From positions 1 through 64,000 of the forward strand of contig JAKJHU010001408.1 in assembly GCA_022316685.1 (NCBI GenBank): DNA of 64,000 nt, given 5' to 3'. The notes under the pieces were generated by a model. The model ran no database searches. It was not told the origin of the DNA and worked only from the letters and a program-made list of their open reading frames with translations. The first letter of the stretch is position 1. Each line of letters opens with the position of its first letter. The translations under genes and the position numbers were made by a program. Positions 56,406-64,000 of the stretch are shown one piece after another. This DNA is from Progne subis subis (taxonomy: Eukaryota > Chordata > Aves > Passeriformes > Hirundinidae).

Positions 56406-59400
56406 TCACTCCTTGGCTGGAAAGTACATTCCTATGGTGTGCAGTCCTCCAAGGCCAGGCTGTTCTAGCTGCAATCAGGGCCCTCTTGCTCTACATCTCC
56501 CACTTAACCACAGCCTCCTCCAGGTACACACATGGTCTAGCATGGGCACCACCCCTATGTGCTGTGCATGGATCTCTGAATCTCCATAGTTTCCCACAGG
56601 CTCTGGGATGCATCTCTGCATCCCTGTGGATCCCCAGGGGCTTCAGGAGCACAGCTACTTCACCACGGCCTGCAGTAGAGACTCGGCTGTGGTACCTGAA
56701 GCACCTCCTACCCTGACTTCTGCACTGACCTGGGTGTCTCTATGTTGTTTCTCCTCACATGTTCTCAACTCCTCCTCTTCTCTGACTCAAAGGAAAGCCT
56801 CCTGTGATTTTTTTTCTAATTTCTTCTTAAATATGTCAGCACAGAGGTATTACCAGCCTCTCTTACTGGCCCAGCCTTGGCCAGCAGCATGTCCATCTTC
56901 AGAGCCATCAGGGATTGGCTCTGCTGGACATGATGGCAGCTTCTTGCAGCTCCTCACAGGGAGCCACCTTTAAGGCCTCCCAGCTACCAAAAACTAGGCC
57001 ATACCAAAACAATACATGTACCCACTTCTGTGACCAGCAGCGCTCCTGGCATCAGCCTCACATTTCCTCTGCCATCACCGAGATGCTGCCAGACAGCTCT
57101 AAGGCCTATGGTGGGCACAAGGAGCTCAGCCCTACATTCTTCTTACTGGAGCATCATACCCAGCTCCATGCGTTTCTACACAACAGATCTGGGTGGATGG
57201 GGCAGGAATTCCATTCCTGAATGCCCATAACACAGAGTTCTAGGGAGACTGTGCCACAGCCTTTGCAGTAGGGCTGAACAACACTGTGGCTACAGGGGAA
57301 GAGTGGGAGGCTTAAAAGCAAGGAAATACCTTTTCCCCATGATTATTGCCGCAACAACAGTAAAAAACAGGGCACTCCAAAGCACAAAAAAGCCACATAA
57401 AGTCTCTTCTCCAAGCCTATAGATACCATGGGACCGTAAGACACCACATTCCACATGTTACCAATTTCTGTCCTCTATCTGAAACTTGATAGCCAAAAAA
57501 TATGAAAAAAGATCCCATCAAAAGCTCAACCTCTTCTAAAATACTGAAAGAATAAGCAGCATGACTGGCCTGTGTAAATCTCCATGCCCATTCATGCCCC
57601 AATACACACCAAGTCTGCCTGCTAACTGCAGCAAAAGGTAAAATTTGTGACAGCAGTTTACAATAAATAATTCATTGAGCTTTACACTTTTTAACCAATA
57701 TATCCCCACACAACTTCAATTAGCCCCTTGAACAAGGTGACACCTGGGAAACAGAACCATAAATTACCCTTTGATGTTATTACATCCTAAGCCAAAGAAC
57801 ACAGGGGGTGTTTATTTTACTAGCTGGTCCACGTTCAGAGGTACACTTTACAAGGAAAAAAGGCACCATTAACACCTTTGTCTAAGGGCTAATTCTATAG
57901 CTGTTAGAAATTCTCTAGTCCTTTCTTCTATAGAAAGAAAGAGAGCCATGAGGAGGTGTCATCTGAAAAGCCTGCCACTGGAAGAAGTGTGGCAAGTATT
58001 CTAACATCATAAAGTAACAGAAAATAAGACAACGCTGAGATGTTTTAGTCAGCAAATACATAATGAAATGCAAAATTAACCCCTCCCCAAACCAAACAAA
58101 CAAACCCACAAAAAAATCCCAACAAATAAAACCCAAGAAACCAAGAACCCCCAACTCCCCCCCCCCCCCCCCCCCCCCCAGAAAAAAAGATTGCTGAATG
58201 AGGAGCATTTGAATTGATGAAAGGCAATGAAGCATGATAGCTGGGAGAGTCCTGGATTCCACCACTAAATCATTCCCGGGGAAAACAATATTTAAGTGTC
58301 CATCTCTTTTTTCTGCAAACTCTCACAATAGCAATTTGATTGAGCTTGAAGCAAATCACTTAATATTCAAGAGATATAAACTTCCTTAATAGTATGAAAT
58401 AATCCTATAAAATATCACAGTTGCGCAAACAAATCAATTACCTGAGTGAGGCCGAACAGCCAAGGACTGTATTGAAGAGATAAGAGATAGCAGTCCAACA
58501 CAATGAAATAAAATGTTCTATTGCTATTTCTGAAGTTCTTATGTTCTGACAAACAACGGCCCAGAAGGTCTAAAAGTTGGGAATTGACTTTTGAGGCTTT
58601 CACACTGAACTCTAAGCAAGCAAAGAAGTGACAAAGCCATGACTCGGCTTTTACAGTGTTTTGTCTATGTTGAACACTCCAACTTGCTTCCTAAATCATG
58701 CATGGTGATTACTCCCTAGCCAACATTTCATATATAAAGTCATTTGGAGCAATTAAAAAAGAAAAAAAACACAGCTGTTAGAAATTCATTACCTATATCC
58801 AGATTTTGTCCTTTTTCTGCTTTGTTTTGTCAAGTTCACTCCCAAGGAGCCTGAGACATCAGGGATCCCCATCAGAATCTGAGATGTCCTGGCTAGATTT
58901 TGAGGTTTTCCCTCTCAATCAAAACATGCTCTGGCATAGTTTAGCATTAGATTAAGTGTATCTCGTAAGATAATCATAATGCACTCCATAATTGATAGCA
59001 TGTTATGATAAATTTGTTAAAAGAAAAGCAAGCAACTAAGGCATTAAACCCCACAATACACATTTAAGATGAATAAACAGAGAGAGTAATTACCAGCATA
59101 CCCTGCTAGTTATATTCCAACTTTAATCAACCCAGGGGACAAAGTAACAGACACAGTATTTCACCCACACTTCAGAACCAGAATTTCCCCTCCAGTGCAG
59201 CATATTCTGCAAAACTCAGTGCTGGTAAAAAGTATAACCTTTCCGGCTTAAAAGACTTGAGCTTGTTTTTGAAAGTCCAACTCTATTTAGCTTCCAGCTG
59301 AAATAGGGCAGACCAGTCCCTCAGCTGCAGTTAATCAGTGTGGCTCCACCAAAATCAACAAATCTGTGGTATTGAACACTAGTCTAAGAACTGACCCTAT

Positions 59401-59931
59401 GTTATTTCCCAGCATACTGTCCTCAGCTGAGACTGCAGATATAATTATTTTGGTTCTGGCATCTGAAATATTTCATCAACAGTGAGTTAATTAGATTACT
59501 GCAATAGAGTACTGTAAACTCCAGTAATTTTTGATGTTTGCTAAAACAATACTTATTCTGCAGCTGAGTAAACATTTATTTGGGGAACATAATGTAGGAA
59601 TTTGTTCTCATTCCAGATATAGACTGCATTTATAGAAACTTGCACTGTGAGTTTGATTTGAATTCACTCATCCTCTGGTCTGTGACAACTGAATGCCTGT
59701 AGACTCACAGCTGTATCAGTAGTGACATTCCAAACTCCTACAGTGCCTTTCTGTCTTTAGTCCCTTACCCCTATTCATGAACTAAGCCACAAAGATCCCC
59801 CTGGGGTAAGAATTATTCTATTCATTTTACATATGGGGCATTTATGATGAAAAAGCTGAAGCCACTTGCCAATCTTGTGTGAGAAACCTGGAATAAAGCT
59901 AGAGAGAAGTGCAATCAATACATAGGAAAAG
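56406..59931. other. Intergenic DNA, no gene recognised
   Basis: Moderate GC to about 57300, AT-rich after that. A C homopolymer of about 23 bases lies at 58157-58179. No coding, RNA or transposon features are recognised. Confidence 0.45.
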
Positions 59932-60497
59932 TGCCAGTCTTTATTATCAAGCTTGGCCTTGGGGGAGAGTTTGTTTGCTCTCTTGGCAACACGGAGGAGG
60001 AGGTACACACAGCTTCGCTTCACAGCAAAGCTGGGGACTCCCACCCCCCTCACGGGCTTTTTCCCTTGCCGGGGAGTCCGTTTCGCGTCGCTGATCAGGG
60101 GTCATCCAGTGATGGGGGACTCCTTCTCAGGTCACGGCGACTAAATAAAGCTACTTCGGCGGACCCCCGTACTTCTTGCACTAGTCTAAAATGTGACTAC
60201 AGTCCTGGATTCAACTTTGATTCCCTGCTTTTCAGAGTCTCTTGTTCTTGAGTTGTTCCCAGAATTCCAGCGTTCTTTTTATTTGCATATTCAGACACTA
60301 TCCGGCGAATGGGAGCAGAGATACAGGTAATAAGGTGAATTCTTAATTACCAAACAAGTAAATAAGGTGATAAATCAGTATTAAAACAGGAATAAGGTAA
60401 ATTCTTTATACAGAACTAGCATTAACAATCTTAATGGAATTACTTAACAATTAAGTAACTAAAACATAGATTATTTGAATAGAATTTATTTATAACA
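59932..60497 (-). repeat. ERV-E 3' LTR
   Basis: Minus-strand start TGTTATAA at 60497, preceded by 'agaggagggagt', a polypurine tract at 60498-60509. TATA-like 'gtataaagaatt' is near 60405 and 'caaataaaaagaac' is a poly(A) signal near 60280. The U5 edge is approximate. Confidence 0.82.
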
Positions 60498-60519
60498 ACT
60501 CCCTCCTCTATTTCTTTGA

Positions 60520-61286
60520 TCGAGCTTTAGCTCGCATCAATTTGTTACCTCTTCTTCTTGAAAATAAATTTTTCTACATTTTTGGAACTTTTCATATATT
60601 TCTTTGGCATTCTCATGTTCGGGTTCTTGACTCTCTATTACCATCATTTTGGTCTGTTTTTGACTGGTTGCTTTAGGGATCTGGATACTGGCTTGGACTG
60701 TGGAGGTAATCGTTCGAATTAGACATGGGATTAAGACAAGGTAAAAACATTAACCCGGTGATTGAGCAAATTATCATAAACCCACCTTTCTTCCACTAAT
60801 CCCCCTTAAATGACCAAAAACTATTCCACCAGTTGGTGTCCATTAGAGGAGTCCACTCTTGATTTCCCACATAGGCTAGCTTTCAGATTTCTTTTGAGAT
60901 GTTTTTAATTACTGCGCTTTTATCATCAATTTCTAAACAACATTCAGACGAATTAAACTTACCACAGATTCCTCCTTCATCTGCTAAAAGGTAGTCTACA
61001 GCAAGAGGTATTTGGTATATTACAGCTCTTGTTTGTGTTAGTTGGTCGCTGATGTGGTCTAATGTGAGAGCTGTTCGGTTAGATACCATTTCTAGGACAG
61101 CCTGGAGCCTAATGATCCTATTTAACATGTAGATTGGAGTGCGATACCCCCAGGACCCGTCCTGTGCCCATGTAGCTGGTCCATAAGGTTTATGATTTCT
61201 TCTGGGGTCCATATTTTTCCTTTCCATTTTTGGTCTCCACCAATTGTTAGAGTATCTCTTTTCTTTCGTTCAACTTTTCCCAGATT
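60520..61286 (-). pseudogene. env: ERV-E env TM fragment, gamma-type
   Basis: Fusion (transmembrane) subunit remnant. The open part (61227-60883) has a coiled-coil heptad stretch and an immunosuppressive-type segment ([16 protein letters not shown]). The disulfide motif CX6CC is at 60966-60937 (minus strand). CX6CC marks the covalently linked, gammaretrovirus-type TM. TGA at 60885-60883 ends the frame. Beyond it a weak hydrophobic stretch and a tail of several hundred bases with many stops run to the polypurine tract. The surface subunit is missing because ERV-F sits at the other end. Confidence 0.82.
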
Positions 61287-61291
61287 GTCAT

Positions 61292-61926
61292 TGTCCTGGG
61301 GTGACTGTGTATCCCCAATCGTCCGTTGGGTGCAGGGGGGAGGGCAAGCGCAGTTTGTTTTTCCCCAGGAAAACTCTGCTCATCGGAGTGACCTTGAAGC
61401 GGGGGAGTTGGAACTCGGCAAGACTGAAGAAGCTCTGTTGTTTTTTTTCCCCAGCAGTTAGTTAGTTTAGTGCTAGCGTAGTTAGACGCTGTAGAATAGC
61501 TGGAGCTTTTTTTGCTTTTTTTTCTTTTTCTTTTTTTTCCTTTTTTTCCTTTTTTCTTTTTTGCCCTCTCCTCGGAACTGTTCCAACCTCTCCGGACTGA
61601 GGACCTGGGGAAGCACCGGGGGCCTCCAGAGGGGACCCACCCCACCAAGACCAGCCCTGCACATCTCCTTTTCTCCCAACGCCAGTGGAGACGGAGCGGT
61701 GGAGCACAGTGACGATCTTCAAGAGAGACTTTCTTTAAGTTTGTTATCCCTCCGTAAGCAGCACGAAGCTCTTGTCATCGGGTATTGTGCTGGGAGTGCT
61801 TTGCCTGTTTAATAAACAGGTTTTTTCCACTTCTCTCTGAGGAAGTCTTTTTCCCGAACCGGTTGGGGGAGGGGAGGGGAGCCCCCTTGGGAGGATTTCT
61901 CCCAAAATCTGCCTGAAACCACCACA
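61292..61926 (+). repeat. ERV-F 5' LTR
   Basis: 635 bp, TGTCCTGGGG...CCACCACA. A long T/C tract lies at 61508-61562 and a poly(A) signal AATAAA at 61811-61816. Clear full-length relative of the solo LTR at 39953-40579. Confidence 0.93.
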
Positions 61927-61933
61927 AACTTCC

Positions 61934-61951
61934 TGGCGCCCAGACGTGGGG
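61934..61951 (+). other. ERV-F primer-binding site, Lys-like
   Basis: TGGCGCCCAGACGTGGGG fits the lysine-1,2 primer site with one extra G. The distance from the LTR (seven bases) is longer than usual, and an ERV-L-like element would normally be expected to use Leu, so the assignment is tentative. Confidence 0.6.
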
Positions 61952-62005
61952 CTCGAGAGAGAGTGGAAAAACCCTGTACTGATTAATATTTAGCAGTCAG
62001 TAAAT

Positions 62006-63289
62006 ATGCTGCTTGAACTCATGTCTCTTGGGGTGGGGGCCTTGATGTGTTTTGGATCCTTAGGCTTCTTTGAGGTCTTAATACCTTTGTGGTCCTTAGG
62101 TTTATTTGCATATCCAGAGATAGCCCCAATATTGTCATTAATACACAGTTTTTACAGTAGAGGGACGCGGATTAGAGTAGCTATTGGCCTTGGTTTAATG
62201 ATAATAATTTGTAGGAAGTTTATAAAGGTGCTGAGATCTTTTCCTACTATGTATGGGTCATGGTTATGGTTATTCACCCTGTTTGTGGGAGGAGGAGCAG
62301 AGGATGAAGCATTGCAGTCTTTTGTTTCCTTCTTCTCCTCTGAATCGGTTAAATCATTGTTGGAGAATGCTGAGTTTCCCCTGAGTGTTAAAGAGACCAT
62401 CTTTCTGGTATGTCATCTGGTAAGCCTCCTCTATACAGTCTGCAGCTTCTCTAGAATATGGGCTGAGATTTCTAGAGGGGCTGATGAAACTCCTGACCCA
62501 GGCAGAGGAAATCCTGAGTGGTGCGGAGAATGGGAGGATATGGGCCAACTCCTCAAGGAATTCTCTGACCCTGTAGTCTGGGATTTTCCATGGGAACAAA
62601 TTCAGAATCCGGTGGAGCTGGGGAAATACCTGAAAGAGAGGTACCATGATGGCTCTAAGGGGGAGAAGATCGCTGCAGTCAGCTGGGCCCTGGCATATGC
62701 TTATCGCACCTTGCTAGAGACTGTAGGGCAGCAGACAGAGGCAGGGGGGAAGGGATACAAATCAACAGCTACCCCAGTCACTCAGGCTGCAGCCAACACC
62801 CCAGTTATGAAGCCAGCAGCTAAACTAGAACCTGAGCCTGAGTCGGCAGCTAAACCAGACAGTAAGCCTAAGCCCCTGGCAGTTGCTCCAGCAAAGAAGC
62901 ACACACACAAAACCGATCGACCAGTGGACGATGATGACCCAAGAGAAGGACCTTCTCCAAATCTCAGCAGTGCAGATCAGAGGTTCTGGTACCCAACGTA
63001 GACGCTCCCCGGCTAGGGAGAGAGGGTACACTCCACGCGCTGAGCTGTGGTTCTTCCTGCGGGATTGCGGAGAAAATATGAACAGATGGGATGGAAAATC
63101 TACGGCTGCCCTGGCACAACGGGTGCGTGAATTGAAGGAAGTCAAGACTCAAAGAGGGAGTTCCACCAAAAGGGAAGCGGCTCCAGTTGCCCGTAGCCAA
63201 ACTGCCAGGTATGACGATGATGACATGTCCGACCCCCTTGAAGGAAACTCTAAGGCATATGCTCAAGGAAAGAAGGATAACCAGGCTTA
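62006..63289 (+). pseudogene. gag: ERV-F gag-like gene with membrane segments, internally deleted
   Basis: From ATG at 62006 a 331-codon frame encodes an unusual N-terminus with four hydrophobic segments (about residues 5-40, 55-75, 83-97 and 130-148), then a soluble helical part (about 165-245) and a Pro/Ala/Lys-rich region. It runs out of phase at 63001. A second frame, 62883-63290, carries a probable gag C-terminus: a Trp-rich segment (ELWFFLRDCGENMNRW) and a basic, Asp-rich tail. No capsid or zinc knuckle is visible between them, so the central part of gag appears deleted at about 62960. Position between primer site and protease is the reason for calling it gag; the membrane segments are not typical of Gag. 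Confidence 0.6.
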
Positions 63290-63713
63290 GAGGGACCCTG
63301 CCTCTAGCCAGGTAGAGGCTAGGGAAAACCGTGTATTTTGGACTGTGTGGATTCGTTGTCCTGGCACATCTGAACCACAAAGATATGACGCCTTGGTTGA
63401 TACTGGTGTGCAGTGCACATTAATGCCATCAAGACATGTAGGGGCAGAATCTGTCTCTATTGCTGGTGTGACGGGGGGATCACAGGATTTTACTGTGGTG
63501 GAAGCAGATGTGAGCCTAACTGGAAAGGAGTGGGAGAAACACCCTATTGAGACTGGGCCAGAGGCCCCATGTATTTTGGGCATAGACTTCCTCCGAAATG
63601 GGTATTTCAAAGACCCGAAAGGACTCAGGTGGGCATTCGGGATTGCGGCTGTAGTGACAGAGGGCATCCGGCAATTGAACACCGTGCCTGGACTGTCCAA
63701 GAATCTGCAGTAG
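63290..63713 (+). CDS. pro: ERV-F protease
   Basis: Retroviral aspartic protease, open from 63290 to TAG at 63711-63713. Active site is in ALVDTGVQCTLMPS (Asp-Thr-Gly at about 63399-63407); the flap region follows, and ILGIDFLRNGYF supplies the C-terminal ILG.D motif. About 120 residues, normal for the domain. The residue after the Gly is Val, where Ala or Ser is usual. It starts just after the gag-like stop, in a different frame, and would probably be made as part of a gag-pro-pol product. Confidence 0.8.
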
Positions 63714-64000
63714 GACTCTTGAAAGTACAAGAGCAACGGGTACCAATTGCCACTTCTATAGTACACCGCCGACAGTACAGAACAAGTCGAGATGCTGTGA
63801 TTCCCATCCATAAGATGATTCAAGAGCTGGAGAGCCAAGGGGTGGTTAGTAAAACCCACTCACCCTTCAACAGCCCCATTTGGCCTGTGCGCAAATCTGA
63901 AGGAGAATGGAGATTGACTGTGGACTACCGTGCATTGAATGAGGTGACACCACCACTGAGTGCTGCTGTGCCAGACATGCTGGAACTCCAGTACGAGCTG
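63714..64000 (+). CDS. pol: ERV-F reverse transcriptase, N-terminal part (cut)
   Basis: Continues in the protease frame after the stop, open to the window edge. It shows the RT fingers: IHKMIQELESQGVV, HSPFNSPIWPVRKSEG and RLTVDYRALNEVTPPLSAAV. The last two are characteristic of ERV-L-like and spuma-related RTs. The active-site region lies beyond the window. If the TAG at 63711 is real, Pol would need readthrough or is broken. Confidence 0.82.

Larger units (their letters stand above)
59932..61291 (-). mobile_element. ERV-E: 3' part of a minus-strand provirus
   Basis: Minus strand: env TM region, polypurine tract and 3' LTR. The upstream part is cut off by the ERV-F insertion at 61292; the remainder, if present, lies beyond the window. 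Its LTR also occurs alone at 45746-46314. Confidence 0.82.
61292..64000 (+). mobile_element. ERV-F: ERV-L-like provirus, cut by window edge
   Basis: LTR (61292-61926), lysine-type primer site, gag-like frame, protease and the first part of reverse transcriptase, all plus strand. The RT start (YRALNEVTPPLSAAVPDM) and the DTGVQCTLMPS protease are of the class III (ERV-L, spuma-related) type found in birds. The bases GTCAT before the LTR (61287-61291) would be the left target duplication. It interrupts ERV-E. Confidence 0.88.

Noticed and set aside
61463..61562. Pyrimidine tract as a simple repeat outside the provirus
   Set aside because: The solo LTR at 39953-40579 has the same tract in the same place, so it belongs to the LTR.

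Overview
The window looks like nuclear DNA of a bird, most likely a songbird. It has many 3' fragments of CR1 LINEs, an OR14-like (avian gamma-c type) olfactory receptor, two members of a tandem C2H2 zinc-finger family with the short leader typical of birds, GC-rich minisatellites, and several endogenous retrovirus (ERV) lineages including an ERV-L-like one. It is a repeat-dense accessory region. Nothing here is prokaryotic, and I see no intact host gene beyond the zinc-finger candidate and one uncharacterised open frame.

Layout. 1-2632: GC-rich DNA with a CR1 scrap. 2639-12755: ERV-A, a complete but heavily mutated betaretrovirus-like provirus (LTR, Lys-type primer site, gag, dUTPase-protease, RT-RNase H-integrase, env, LTR) with a 6-bp target duplication; a solo LTR of another lineage (ERV-D) sits inside it in reverse. 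12.8-17 kb: a possible small membrane-protein gene, then CR1 and minisatellite DNA, much of it duplicated at 37.8-41.3 kb. 17.4-18.4 kb: olfactory receptor with one stop codon in the DRY region. 18.4-26.4 kb: GC-rich and repeat DNA, including one arm of an inverted duplication (23.5-24.4 kb; other arm 32.4-33.4 kb). 26.5-29.7 kb and 41.3-44.8 kb: two zinc-finger genes in opposite orientation, each with the same LTR-like element upstream. 33.4-35.8 kb: ERV-B fragment (minus strand). 47.5-51.7 kb: ERV-C, 5'-truncated and without env, but with a 910-codon pol frame still open. It is joined directly to ERV-D (51.7 to about 53.6 kb), an LTR plus long leader with two gammaretrovirus-type GACG hairpins. 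53.6-59.9 kb: mostly AT-rich, gene-free DNA with one minisatellite. 59.9-61.3 kb: ERV-E 3' part (minus strand), interrupted by ERV-F, an ERV-L-like provirus that runs off the right edge.

How the parts relate. The window records successive insertions and duplications: ERV-D solo LTR into ERV-A, ERV-C next to or into ERV-D, an ERV-C-type LTR into ERV-B, ERV-F into ERV-E, and an ERV-F-type solo LTR into one duplicate arm. The most useful signals are the paired packaging-type hairpins of ERV-D, the preserved frameshift sites and in-frame RNase H lesions of ERV-C, and the shared LTR ahead of both zinc-finger copies. All coordinates come from reading by eye; LTR and repeat edges marked approximate may be off by tens of bases.
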